Positions 7,188 to 15,616 of a stretch of 64,000 nucleotides of DNA are shown here, piece after piece; positions within the stretch are counted from its first letter, which is position 1, and the number at the start of each line of letters is the position of its first letter. The notes beneath the pieces are model-generated. The model searched no databases. It was given only the letters and a program-made list of their open reading frames with translations, and was not told where the DNA came from. Origin of the DNA: Haloglomus halophilum (GTDB lineage: Archaea; Halobacteriota; Halobacteria; Halobacteriales; Haloarculaceae); the NCBI RefSeq assembly GCF_024298885.1, contig NZ_CP101166.1, positions 1,426,001 through 1,490,000 on the forward strand. The letters are read 5' to 3'. Both the position numbers and the translations under genes were made by a program.

Positions 7188-8749
7188 ATCTGAATTGAGG
7201 ACATGAGTCGTGAAATTCCAGCATTTCGCAACAGCAAGTATTAAAAGCTTATTTATTCAGATATATTGTCTATCTTGTCTTCGATATCCTCTAGTTTTTC
7301 TTCTATATCATAGAATTTTCTGTTCGGGATATTCTCTATGAACTCTTCCCAATTATATCCGCGAGAAAGTTTCTGATACAAATGCTCTGCATACTCCTGT
7401 GCCACTACATAATTATCATACGATTGCGAAGGATACATGAACTCTGCTTCAATTTTTATATCTACCTGATGAGATATGAAATCATTATTAATTCCAGGTT
7501 CTCCACCATCAGTCAATAATAACGGCGCATGAGGGTTTTCACCTGCTTCTGGATGATTAGGTGGTAAGCCCACTGTAGTCATTCTAGGCCTAGTGTTGAC
7601 AAATATCGAAAATTCACCATCCATAGTTATCTCTATACCTCTAAAGTCATCAGTCACCTTAATTTCAGCACCATCAGGGATAGGTAATCCTTGATCCTTA
7701 TCTTCAGTTGAGGTAGCTTCAGCTTCCTCAATCAAATCGCAAAATTCTGATGGGAATTCATTCACAACCGGATCATCGTTATCACCCATCAAAATATCAT
7801 CTGATGAGATGGTTACAAAATCATAATCCGAAGAGACTGAGCGATCATCCTCAATAGTTTTAATCTGATCTAATAGTCGGTCCCAGCTAATAGAAAACAA
7901 GTCCCTCAATATAGACAGACACGATATTCTCTCAAATAGCACGATATGAAGGTATTCTGTTTCTTCATTATCTGTCTCCCTCTCTATTGCTTCAAGAATA
8001 GAATCGCGGTTTTCAGAAATAGTTTGAAGTATATCGGAGAATTTGTAATAATACCCTGGTTGAAAGTCTAATTTTGGTGTTTCCAGTCTATTTCCGTGCG
8101 TATACCAAAAATTATGCGACTTCTCGATTTCCAAGTCATGTTCATCCTGGAATAGAGATAGCAATTCGCCATCAGAGACCAGGCGTGTAGATTCGCCAGA
8201 TCTGATTCTGTATTCTCTTTTTTGTATTTTGCCCTCCGAATTTTCAGTGATTGCTACCGGTGGCGGATTGCGTTTCTGGTATATTTTAAGTACCAATATC
8301 GATCCCTCGGAAAGATCACCACGGCTTTCTGAAAAGAAGTCGTGCCTGAAATCTATGCTGGGGCTACACCAGTCAGCAGATATTTCAGATATTGTACTCA
8401 GACACTCTTCTTCTATTAGATCTGCTCCCTCAGGCTCGCCTTCATCATTAACCCCAAACACAATTTCACCACCCCTGTGATTTGCAAATCCAGTTATATG
8501 TTTGGCAATTTTATACCTACTTTGACCATCAGGATTCGTTAATAAGCTCGCACTCTTAAAGTCTAATTGATCATTTTCATCGGACTGTAATAATCCCCAC
8601 AGCCCATCATCACTGACAAGAATAGTCATATGATAACAAGATTATCCGATATTATAAAATTACGGTGTATAAATGCGGACAGCAATACCTCGAAGAGTTT
8701 CATTCAGGCGACCACCACCGCTATGGTCGTCACGCCCGCAGCCATATCC
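7188..8749. other. AT-rich island, probably transferred DNA
   Basis: Base composition changes abruptly at about 7175 and again at about 8745. Flanking genes use almost only G/C third positions, while this block is rich in ATA, TTA, AAT and TCT codons and poly-A/T runs. It contains one complete gene (minus strand) and short flanks. No integrase, tRNA edge, transposase or clear terminal repeat was seen, so the mode of entry is unknown. Confidence 0.75.
7253..8629 (-). CDS. AlbA_2 (Schlafen-type) domain protein, low-GC accessory gene
   Basis: 458 residues. The N-terminal 130 residues match the AlbA_2 / Schlafen ATP-binding-like fold: ENDQLDFKSASLL, then KIAKHITGFANHRGGEIVFGVNDEGEPEGA, then a later ILVLKIY strand and PPPVAI. 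In other proteins this domain is found in putative regulators and in defence-related Schlafen-like proteins. The rest (about residues 160-458) is polar, has no membrane segment and is not recognised; it ends in an acidic coiled-coil-like stretch (DIEEKLEDIEDKIDN). The codon and base usage is foreign to the neighbourhood. It lies alone between the ABC operon and the thiamine gene and is divergent from the latter. A role in defence or selfish-DNA maintenance is plausible but only inferred. Confidence 0.75.
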   Translation of the reverse strand: MTILVSDDGLWGLLQSDENDQLDFKSASLLTNPDGQSRYKIAKHITGFANHRGGEIVFGVNDEGEPEGADLIEEECLSTISEISADWCSPSIDFRHDFFSESRGDLSEGSILVLKIYQKRNPPPVAITENSEGKIQKREYRIRSGESTRLVSDGELLSLFQDEHDLEIEKSHNFWYTHGNRLETPKLDFQPGYYYKFSDILQTISENRDSILEAIERETDNEETEYLHIVLFERISCLSILRDLFSISWDRLLDQIKTIEDDRSVSSDYDFVTISSDDILMGDNDDPVVNEFPSEFCDLIEEAEATSTEDKDQGLPIPDGAEIKVTDDFRGIEITMDGEFSIFVNTRPRMTTVGLPPNHPEAGENPHAPLLLTDGGEPGINNDFISHQVDIKIEAEFMYPSQSYDNYVVAQEYAEHLYQKLSRGYNWEEFIENIPNRKFYDIEEKLEDIEDKIDNISE

Positions 8750-10138
8750 ATGAGTACGCGACGCCCAGCACCCGTCGAGCGGCCGGTGATCCTCACCGTC
8801 GCCGGATCGGATTCGGGTGGCGGCGCCGGCATCCAGGCCGACCTGAAGACCATCGAGGCCTGCGGCGGCTTCGGCACCTCCGCGGTGACCGCGGTCACCG
8901 CGCAGAACACGACCGGCGTCCACGGCACGCACGTCCTGCCCGTCGAGGAGGTCGAGGCACAGCTGGACGCGGTCCTCGCGGACTTCGACGTGGCGGCGGT
9001 GAAGACCGGGATGCTCGCCACCGCCGATATCGTCGAGACCGTCACGGCCTACGCCGGTGACCTGAACTGCCCGCTCGTCGTCGACCCGGTGATGGTCGCG
9101 GCCAGCGGCGACCGCCTGCTCGATGAGGCCGCCGAGGACGCCTACGAGGCCCTCGTCGGCGAGGCGACGCTCGTCACGCCGAACGCCGACGAGGCCGCGG
9201 TCCTGACCGACGTCGACGTCGAGGACGAGGCGGGGGCGCGCCTCGCCGGCCAGCGTCTCCTCACGTGGGGCGCCGAGGGCGCGCTCGTCAAGGGCGGCCA
9301 CATCCCCGGCGACGAGGTACTGGACACGCTCGTCACCGCCGACTACATCGAGACGGCGCGGCACCCGCGCATCGACACGGAGGCGACCCACGGCTCGGGC
9401 TGTACGCTGGCCTCGGCAGCGGCCACGCATCTCGCGCACGGCGAACCCCTCCGTGAGGCCGTCGGCGAGAGCGCCGACCTGCTCGAACGGGCCGTCCGCT
9501 ACCACCACGACGTGGGCGAGGGGCCCGGCGCGGTCCACCACCTCGCCGACGTGCGCAACGAGGCCGCACGGAACCCCACGGCCGAACGGGTGCAGGACGT
9601 GGTGGACTGGTTCACGGAGCGGGACGTATCGCCGCTCGTTCCCGAGGTGGGGATGAACGTCGTCGGTTCGACCCCGTACGCCGAGGCACCCGAGGAGACC
9701 GCCGCCGTCGAGGGGCGCATCACCCGCACCCTGTCGGGCGTCCAGCCCAACCGGGGCGTGCGCTTCGGCGCGTCCAGCCACGTGGCTCGCTTCCTGCTCG
9801 CCGCGCGCGAGTACGACCCAAACCTGCGCTGGGCCGTCAACTGTCGGTTCACCGACGACATCGAGGCCGCACTGGCGTCCCTCGATGGCCGGGTCGCCGA
9901 GTACGACCGCGACGCGCAACCAGAGAACGTGGCCGAGGTCGAGGAGTCCACGATGCAGTGGGGCGCCCGGCAGGTGTTCGGCTCGGTAGACGCGGACGGC
10001 GAGCGGCCCGTCGTCGTGCTGGACCGCGGCGCACACGGGAAGGAACCCATCGCGAAGTTCGTCGGGACGGACGCACGGCAGGTGGCCGAGCGGGTGGTGA
10101 GCGTGGTCGAGACGCTGGAGTCCGACTCCGGGGAGTAG
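8750..10138 (+). CDS. thiD: Bifunctional HMP/HMP-phosphate kinase ThiD fused to ThiN thiamine-phosphate synthase
   Basis: 462 residues. Residues 10-270 are a ribokinase-fold Thi[23 protein letters not shown] at the substrate site, [19 protein letters not shown], and the anion-hole motif [11 protein letters not shown] near residue 215. ThiD phosphorylates hydroxymethylpyrimidine twice in thiamine synthesis. Residues about 285-462 match ThiN ([34 protein letters not shown], then [10 protein letters not shown]-like segment), which in archaea replaces ThiE and joins the pyrimidine and thiazole units. The ATG at 8750 starts the conserved part; an ATG at 8723 is an alternative, and a start at 8630 would run into the AT-rich island. 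The upstream 120 bases, shared with the divergent AlbA_2 gene, belong to the island, so regulation may have changed when it entered. Confidence 0.93.
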   Translation: MSTRRPAPVERPVILTVAGSDSGGGAGIQADLKTIEACGGFGTSAVTAVTAQNTTGVHGTHVLPVEEVEAQLDAVLADFDVAAVKTGMLATADIVETVTAYAGDLNCPLVVDPVMVAASGDRLLDEAAEDAYEALVGEATLVTPNADEAAVLTDVDVEDEAGARLAGQRLLTWGAEGALVKGGHIPGDEVLDTLVTADYIETARHPRIDTEATHGSGCTLASAAATHLAHGEPLREAVGESADLLERAVRYHHDVGEGPGAVHHLADVRNEAARNPTAERVQDVVDWFTERDVSPLVPEVGMNVVGSTPYAEAPEETAAVEGRITRTLSGVQPNRGVRFGASSHVARFLLAAREYDPNLRWAVNCRFTDDIEAALASLDGRVAEYDRDAQPENVAEVEESTMQWGARQVFGSVDADGERPVVVLDRGAHGKEPIAKFVGTDARQVAERVVSVVETLESDSGE

Positions 10139-10291
10139 GGTCGACCGCCCCGCGGAGAACAGGGCCCGACAGCACGGCCAGCGCGCCCTGAACCGCCCCC
10201 GCCGCCGAGTTGGCGGCACTCACCGCCGACCTCCGAGTGGTAGTCATTTACACCCATACTTATGCCGCTGCTTCTCGAAATTGCTAGGACG

Positions 10292-11464
10292 ATGAGTCAC
10301 ACTCCGGACCCGATCCACGTCCTCCACGTCGAGGACGATCCGGAGTTCGCCCACCTGACCGCGTCCTTCCTGGAGCGAGAGGGCCAGGGATTCGATGTCG
10401 TCAGCGCCGGGAGCGCCGCCGAGGGGGGTGAGCGGCTCGCCGACGGGGAGTTCGACTGCGTGGTCTCGGACTACGACATGCCGGGGCGCAGCGGTATCGA
10501 GTTCCTCCGGAGCGTCCGCGAGTCACACCCGAATCTCCCGTTCATCCTCTTCACCGGTAAGGGGTCCGAGGAGATCGCCAGCGATGCGATCTCGGCGGGC
10601 GCGACGGACTACCTCCAGAAGGGAACGGGTGGTGAACAGTACGAGTTGCTGGCCAATCGGATCGAGAACGCCGTCTCGCGCGCACAGAGCGAGCAGGCCG
10701 AGCGGCACCTCCGCGAACTCGCCGAGAACACCGACCGCGTCCTCTACATCTTCAGCCACGACTGGACCGAGCTCCTGTTCATCAACTCCGCGTACGAGGC
10801 CCTCTGGGGCCGGTCGGTCGAGGCGCTCCGGAACGACCCGACCGACTTCCTGAGCGGCATCCACCCCGAGGACCGCTCGCGGGCACAGGGTGCGATGGAG
10901 CGGATGTCCGACGGGGAGACGATCGAGCACGAGGTCCGTGTGGACGAACGGTCGGGGTTCGACCGGTGGGTCCGCGTCCGGGGCGAGCCCATCACGGACG
11001 AAGCGGGCGAGGTCGTCCGGGTGGCCGGGTTCGCGACCGACATCACGGAGCGAAAGGAGTTGCAACGGACGCTGGAGGAGCGAACGGAACGGCTCGAGGA
11101 AGCACAGCGTGTCGCGGGCGTCGGGTCCTGGGAGTGGAACGCGGAATCGGACACGGTCGTCTGGTCGGACGAGACCTACCGCATCTTCGGGTGGGACGCC
11201 GACGAACTCCCCACCCCGTCCTTCGAGGACTGGCTCGGCGCCGTGCATCCCGACGACCAGGAACGGGCCCAGGCAGCGGTCGAGGAGGCGATGGCGACTG
11301 GCTCGTTTCCGACGTTCGAGCACCGCATCCAGCGCCCCGACGGCCGGGTGACGTGGGTCCGGTGTCGCGGAGAAGTGACACGGGAGGCGGGCGAGACCGT
11401 CCAGATCACGGGTACCATCCTGGACATCACCGAGCGTCGGACCGGGGAGGAGGTAGCGGAGTAG
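10292..11464 (+). CDS. Receiver - PAS - PAS signalling protein without kinase domain
   Basis: 390 residues. Residues about 8-120 form a CheY-like receiver: VLHVEDDPEF (acidic pocket), DCVVSDYDMPG (phospho-acceptor Asp), LFTGKG (Thr) and DYLQKG (Lys). Two PAS/PAC modules follow (about residues 145-260 and 270-385), each ending in the typical GFATDITERKE / GTILDITERRT motif, with a short coiled-coil linker between them. There is no histidine-kinase, HTH or cyclase output domain, so the protein ends where haloarchaeal homologues normally continue into HisKA/HATPase. It may act as a sensor adaptor or phosphate sink. The ATG at 10292 has a TATA-like ACTTATG 30 bases upstream and fits leaderless transcription. 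It is convergent with the next gene, four bases away. Confidence 0.88.
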   Translation: MSHTPDPIHVLHVEDDPEFAHLTASFLEREGQGFDVVSAGSAAEGGERLADGEFDCVVSDYDMPGRSGIEFLRSVRESHPNLPFILFTGKGSEEIASDAISAGATDYLQKGTGGEQYELLANRIENAVSRAQSEQAERHLRELAENTDRVLYIFSHDWTELLFINSAYEALWGRSVEALRNDPTDFLSGIHPEDRSRAQGAMERMSDGETIEHEVRVDERSGFDRWVRVRGEPITDEAGEVVRVAGFATDITERKELQRTLEERTERLEEAQRVAGVGSWEWNAESDTVVWSDETYRIFGWDADELPTPSFEDWLGAVHPDDQERAQAAVEEAMATGSFPTFEHRIQRPDGRVTWVRCRGEVTREAGETVQITGTILDITERRTGEEVAE

Positions 11465-11468
11465 CGCC

Positions 11469-12473
11469 TCAGTCCGCGCTGGCCGTGCCGGCCACCAGTT
11501 CCTCGGGCGGCCCGCCCGGCAGCGCGTCGCGGTCGTGGCTCGCCTCGAAGTCCAGGTCCGGTCCCACGGCGACGAACGCGGTCGGGTTGATGTCCGTGTG
11601 GGTGGTGTAGTAGTGCTCCTTGATGTGAGCCATGTTGACCGTCTGCTCGATACCGGGCGTCCCGTAGATATCGCGGACGTACGGCCAGAGGTTGTCGTAC
11701 TGCTCGATGAGCTGCCGGTTGCACTTGAAGTGGGTGTGGTAGACCTGGTCGAAGCGCACCAGCGTCGCGAACATGCGGAGGTCAGCGAGCGTCAGCCGCT
11801 CGCCGTCACCGACGAGGTAGCGCTGGTCCGCGAGCACGTCGTCCCAGTGGTCGAGCGCGTCGAACAGCTCGGCCACGGCGTTCTCGTAGGCCTCCTGCGT
11901 GCCGGCGAAGCCCGCGCGGTAGACGCCGTTGTTGATGGGGTCGTAGATGGCGTCGACGACCTCGTCCACCTCGTCGCGGATGTCCGCGGGGTAGAGGTCG
12001 ACGCCGTTGCCGACCTCCTTCATCTCGGTCGCGAGCATCCGCATGATCTCGATGGACTCGTTGTTGACGATGGTCCCCTCCTGCGTGTCCCACAGTACCG
12101 GGACCGTCACGCGGCCGGTGTACTCCGGGTCGGCCTCGACGTAGGCCTCGCCGAGGTAGTCGAAGCCGTTGATGCGGTCGGTCGTGCAGTCGTCCTTCTC
12201 GGGGGTGAACTGCCAGCCCCGCTCGTCGCGGTACGGGTCGACGATGTCCATGCTGATGGCGTCCTCCAGCCCCAGCAGCGACCGGACCATCGCCGCGCCG
12301 TGGGCCCAGGGGCAGGCCCGGGAGACGTAGAGGTGGTAGCGGTCGCTCTCGACGGGGAACTCCTCGCCGAGGGCGTCCCGGAAGGTCGTCGGCTGCCGGT
12401 CGAACTCACCCTCCTCGTCGCTGAACTCGTACGTGTCGGTGCGCCATTCGCCGTCGACGAACATGTTGACCAT
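11469..12473 (-). CDS. Glutathionyl-hydroquinone reductase-like (Xi-class GST) protein
   Basis: 334 residues. The N-terminal thioredoxin-like domain has the Xi-class active-site motif SRACPWAHGAAMVRSLLGLE (CPWAH, near residue 54). Next come the conserved VPVLWDTQEGTIVNNESIEIMRML segment (VPVLWD, NNES) and an all-helical GST C-terminal domain with LTLADLRMFATLVRFDQVYHTHFKCN. Family members reduce glutathionylated hydroquinones with glutathione. Haloarchaea generally use gamma-glutamylcysteine instead, so the true thiol partner here is probably different; this is inference from general knowledge. It is alone on its strand; the start ATG at 12473 gives the family-typical length. Confidence 0.92.
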   Translation of the reverse strand: MVNMFVDGEWRTDTYEFSDEEGEFDRQPTTFRDALGEEFPVESDRYHLYVSRACPWAHGAAMVRSLLGLEDAISMDIVDPYRDERGWQFTPEKDDCTTDRINGFDYLGEAYVEADPEYTGRVTVPVLWDTQEGTIVNNESIEIMRMLATEMKEVGNGVDLYPADIRDEVDEVVDAIYDPINNGVYRAGFAGTQEAYENAVAELFDALDHWDDVLADQRYLVGDGERLTLADLRMFATLVRFDQVYHTHFKCNRQLIEQYDNLWPYVRDIYGTPGIEQTVNMAHIKEHYYTTHTDINPTAFVAVGPDLDFEASHDRDALPGGPPEELVAGTASAD

Positions 12474-12649
12474 GACTGGTCACCCCTACACGCGCGAGAC
12501 ATATCAGCGTCATCGTGACACGGGTGATACCAGCTATGGCGGCCGAAACCGACCTTCAGGACGGTCGGGCGTGCAGGGGCCGGTGGTCGCCACGGACGCC
12601 GGAACCGCCGACAGGTTCAAGTCGGTGTGAGGCATTGACACGCACTGTA

Positions 12650-12796
12650 ATGGGAGACACGAAGAAGGGCCGTGAGCGGAAGGGTCTGGTGAAGCGAGAA
12701 CAGCGACGCGAGCGCGACATCGAGAAGGCGATCGAACACCAGGACGAGGACGTCGACTTCGAGGAACTGTACGAGGGCGAGGAGATCGACCTATAG
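12650..12796 (+). CDS. 48-residue charged protein of unknown function
   Basis: A very short gene with clear coding character: a basic first half (MGDTKKGRERKGLVKREQRR) and an acidic second half (IEKAIEHQDEDVDFEELYEG, ending EEIDL), predicted mostly helical. The overlapping longer frame from 12515 is spacer read-through; the ATG at 12650 begins the regular pattern. The bipolar charge layout resembles small haloarchaeal proteins that may bind nucleic acid or a protein partner, but no function is known to me. It is monocistronic, 143 bases from the convergent beta-propeller gene. Confidence 0.6.
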   Translation: MGDTKKGRERKGLVKREQRRERDIEKAIEHQDEDVDFEELYEGEEIDL

Positions 12797-12939
12797 CGGG
12801 ACCCTCCCGCACCTTCTATCGTCAGCTACCATCCCAGCGACAGCCACGCCGACAGCGGGCGGGCGCGCCGACGTAGAGCGCCCAGCGTCCACCATGCAGC
12901 CGCGGCGCCCCGCGCCCGCGCCGTGCAGCCCCCGGACCG

Positions 12940-14262
12940 TCAGTCGAACGAGACGGCGTGGAGTCGGCCGTCGCCGTACGGCACCAGCACCTCGGCCCGA
13001 CCGTCGGCGTCCACGTCGGCCGTGACGGCGGGCGTGTAGAGCGCGCGGTCGCCCTCGCGCTCGAACGTCGCCCGGACGGTCCCGTCGCCCGCGAGGACCG
13101 CGACGACGCCGTCTCCCGTCACCGCGACGACCTCCGGCCGGCCGTCACCGTCCACGTCGCCGGCCGTCGCGGGCGGGACCGAGCGGAGCGGTGCTTCCGA
13201 GAGCGGGTCGCTCGTCCACTCGACCGCGCCCGTGCCCCCGTCCAGCGCCCGGACACGGGCATCCTCACCCGTCACGTAGACCTCGACCGTGCCGTCGTCG
13301 TCCCCGTCGAGGGCGGGGCCGACCGCCGCGAGGTCGCCCGGGACGCCGTGCCGCCACTCGACCGCGCCGTCGCGGCCGTCGAGCGCGATTATCTCGCCGT
13401 CGGCGGTCGTGACGAGGAACTCGACGGCCGGGTCGTCGTCCACGTCGACGGCCGTCGCCCAGACGATGGTGCCGTCGACGGAGACGTTCCAGTCACTGAC
13501 GCCGTCGCCGGTGAAGGCGACGACGTGGCCGTCCCCGGTTCCGAGGACGAGCTCCGGCGCGCCGTCGGCGTCGAAGTCATCGACGACGGGGTCCGCGAAG
13601 GTGTAGGCACCGAGCGAGCGCCGCCAGACCACGCCGTCGGGACGGACGACGAGCAGTTCGCCACGGGCGTCGACCGTCACGAGTTCGGGCGCGTCGTCGC
13701 CGGCGAGGTCCGCGACGACGGGCGTGACGTAGCCGTAGTCGGTGAGCGAGACGGCGAAGCGGCGTTCCCCGCTCCGGGCGTCGTAGGCGACCGTCTCGGA
13801 CGCCGTGGTCGAGGCGATGACCTCGGGTGCAGGGCCGCCGAGGAAGTCCGCGACGACGGGGTCCGCGACGGCGTGGATGGTGCAGTGTTCGGGCGGGATC
13901 GGAGCGGTCCAGCGCTCCCCGCCGCTCCCGTTCAGCGCGAGCAGTCGGCAGCCCTCCTCGTCGCCGCGGCCGCCGAGGGGGTGTGCGACGACGACGCCGT
14001 CGGTCCCGTTCACGCCCGGGAGCCGCCCGACACCGGGCGAGTGGTGGTTACCGAGGACCTCGGAGTCGCCGGCGACCCAGTCGACGCTGGCCGTCAGGTC
14101 GTCGTCGCTGGCGGTGTCGCCCCCGGGGAGGGTGCAGCCCGCAATGACGAGCAGGGCCGCGAACGCGAGCGCGACGAGCGCACGGGAGGGCAGGCGCGGG
14201 CACCGGCGGTCGTCCGCGGACGCGCCCGCGGACGACCCATCGTCACCCAGCGGCGAGTCCAT
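12940..14262 (-). CDS. Secreted beta-propeller lipoprotein with FG-GAP / PQQ-like repeats
   Basis: 440 residues. Residues 25-50 are a signal peptide with lipobox (ALLVIAGCTL, Cys near residue 48), so the protein is anchored at the outer face of the membrane. The rest consists of about eight similar blades such as PVVADLAGDDAPELVTVDARG, VVDDFDADGAPELVLGTGDG, ATAVDVDDDPAVEFLVTTADG and ATAGDVDGDGRPEVVAVTGDG. The D-x-D-x-D-G pattern is the calcium-binding loop of FG-GAP/VCBS repeats, and the intervening W(R/T)..L segments resemble PQQ-like propeller blades. The start is the ATG at 14262; a longer upstream frame has no signal peptide. It is divergent from the P19-like gene, sharing a 140-base promoter region that contains the 25-bp element. 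Substrate unknown. Confidence 0.82.
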   Translation of the reverse strand: MDSPLGDDGSSAGASADDRRCPRLPSRALVALAFAALLVIAGCTLPGGDTASDDDLTASVDWVAGDSEVLGNHHSPGVGRLPGVNGTDGVVVAHPLGGRGDEEGCRLLALNGSGGERWTAPIPPEHCTIHAVADPVVADFLGGPAPEVIASTTASETVAYDARSGERRFAVSLTDYGYVTPVVADLAGDDAPELVTVDARGELLVVRPDGVVWRRSLGAYTFADPVVDDFDADGAPELVLGTGDGHVVAFTGDGVSDWNVSVDGTIVWATAVDVDDDPAVEFLVTTADGEIIALDGRDGAVEWRHGVPGDLAAVGPALDGDDDGTVEVYVTGEDARVRALDGGTGAVEWTSDPLSEAPLRSVPPATAGDVDGDGRPEVVAVTGDGVVAVLAGDGTVRATFEREGDRALYTPAVTADVDADGRAEVLVPYGDGRLHAVSFD

Positions 14263-14345
14263 ATCCCGGAGTCGGCGAGCGAGCGGCAAACGCCTGTCGC
14301 TCCGGTCGGGTAACGGAAACGGGCAACCGAGGCGCCGAGCGCCGC

Positions 14346-14370
14346 GGTTTCGACGGTCGGACCAGAACCC
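14346..14370 (+). promoter_or_regulatory. 25-bp element before the first P19-like gene, probable operator
   Basis: This 25-base sequence is identical, base for base, to the one before the second P19-like gene (21579-21603, opposite strand). Its core TCGGACCAGAA (14357-14367) also appears inverted inside the palindrome at 15560-15577. It ends 32 bases before the ATG at 14403, overlapping the expected BRE/TATA region, which fits repressor or activator binding. It lies between divergent genes and might act on both. Confidence 0.7.
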
Positions 14371-14402
14371 CTTTCGACGTCTCTCGCGTACCCCACGCAA
14401 GA

Positions 14403-15509
14403 ATGGACAGACGAGAGTTCCTGCGGGCGGGTGGAGTGGCCGGGGCCCTCGCGCTGGCAGGCTGCACGGGAACCGACGGCGGGGACGGCGGGGGCGGTGC
14501 GAGCCCGACACCCACGCCGGCCGGTGGCAGCGGCGGAACACCCACGCAGGCCGACGACGCGTCGCTCCCGGAGGGGGTCTACGTCCAGCGGTTCTCCGAG
14601 ACGATGGCGATGCAGGGGACGGAGACGGCGGACGGCTACGCCGCCGGGCTGATGTACGCCGCCCCGCACGTCTTCTGGAACGTCGTCGGGTCGGAGCTGG
14701 AGCAGACGCCGAAGGAGTCCTCGGACAGCGTCCACCTGATGGCCGTCGTCTGGGACCCGGAGACGAACACGGTCCTCCCCGAGGTGGGCGTCTCCGTCGA
14801 GATCCTCCAGAACGACTCGCTCGTGAGCCAGGAGGTCATCTACCCGATGCTCTCCCAGCGGATGGGGTTCCACTGGGGCGGGAACTTCCCGCTCGACGGC
14901 GACGGGGAGTACGTCGCGCGGGTGAGCATCGGCGGGATGAGTACCCGCCGGACGGGCGCTTTCGAGGGGAAGTTCGGCGAGCCGACCACCATCGACCTCC
15001 CGTTCGCGTTCAACGAGACGGAGCGCTCGAAGGTGACCGTCGAGGAACTGGAGCAGTACGGGCAGCGCGGCGCGGTCCAGCCGATGGAGATGGGGATGAT
15101 GCCACAGGCGTACGCCCCCGCGAAGGCGGATCTGCCCGGCGAGTTCCTCGCGGAGACGACCAGCGACGACGCCGTCTTCCTCTCGACGCAGCTCTCGGGC
15201 GACACCGCGAGCCGGTTCGGGGCCGAACACTACCTCGCCACCTCGACCCGGACCCCGTACAATCGCATCGTCCTGCCGTCGATGGCGGTCGAGGCGACCG
15301 TCACCCGGGACGGAGAGACGGTGTTCGACGGCGCGCTCGCCCGGACGCTGGACCCCGACCTGGGCTACCACTACGGCGCGGCCGTCGAGGGCGGGGTCCA
15401 GGCCGGCGACGAGGTCGAACTCCGGGTCCCGACGCCGCCACAGGTCGCCCGGCACGAGGGGTACGAGCGGGCGTTCCTGCAGATGGAGCCGATGACGTTC
15501 ACGGTCTGA
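14403..15509 (+). CDS. P19/Tp34-like metal-binding Tat lipoprotein (first copy)
   Basis: 368 residues. The N-terminus MDRREFLRAGG is a Tat motif and LALAGC gives a lipobox (Cys21), followed by a Gly/Thr linker to about residue 55. The globular part carries SDSVHLMAVVWDPETNTVLP (His111), SQEVIYPMLSQRMGFHWGGN (Met149, Met154, His157) and a DGDGEYVARVSIGG strand. This Met/His pattern with GFHWGGN resembles the copper/iron site of P19 and Tp34 ('iron transporter' family); the resemblance is by eye and moderate. A further domain of about 180 residues follows, with a TRTPYNRIVLPSMAVEA segment. The second copy at 20484-21548 is clearly homologous. Role inferred: surface capture of Fe or Cu for import. 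A partner permease is not in the locus. Confidence 0.7.
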   Translation: MDRREFLRAGGVAGALALAGCTGTDGGDGGGGASPTPTPAGGSGGTPTQADDASLPEGVYVQRFSETMAMQGTETADGYAAGLMYAAPHVFWNVVGSELEQTPKESSDSVHLMAVVWDPETNTVLPEVGVSVEILQNDSLVSQEVIYPMLSQRMGFHWGGNFPLDGDGEYVARVSIGGMSTRRTGAFEGKFGEPTTIDLPFAFNETERSKVTVEELEQYGQRGAVQPMEMGMMPQAYAPAKADLPGEFLAETTSDDAVFLSTQLSGDTASRFGAEHYLATSTRTPYNRIVLPSMAVEATVTRDGETVFDGALARTLDPDLGYHYGAAVEGGVQAGDEVELRVPTPPQVARHEGYERAFLQMEPMTFTV

Positions 15510-15559
15510 GCGGGCGGGATCCGTTCGACCGCCGCGCCCGTGCAACCGGCGCGACCGTG

Positions 15560-15577
15560 CAATTCTGGTCCGAATTG
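15560..15577 (+). promoter_or_regulatory. Perfect palindrome CAATTC-N6-GAATTG, probable operator
   Basis: CAATTCTGGTCCGAATTG is an 18-base perfect dyad. Its centre TTCTGGTCCGA is shared with the 25-bp elements before both P19-like genes. A TATA-like CTATACGG (about 15587-15594) follows ten bases later, 23-30 bases before the GTG at 15617, so the dyad sits just upstream of or over the BRE site. Confidence 0.75.
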
Positions 15578-15616
15578 GGAAACAGGCTATACGGGACGAG
15601 CGACAGCGTACGGGCA

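Noticed and set aside
7188-8749. Insertion sequence or provirus
   Set aside because: No transposase, integrase, terminal inverted repeats or target duplication was visible; only base composition supports foreign origin.
12515-12649. Longer start for the 48-residue protein
   Set aside because: Upstream codons look like spacer and lack conserved pattern; the ATG at 12650 begins the regular charged sequence.
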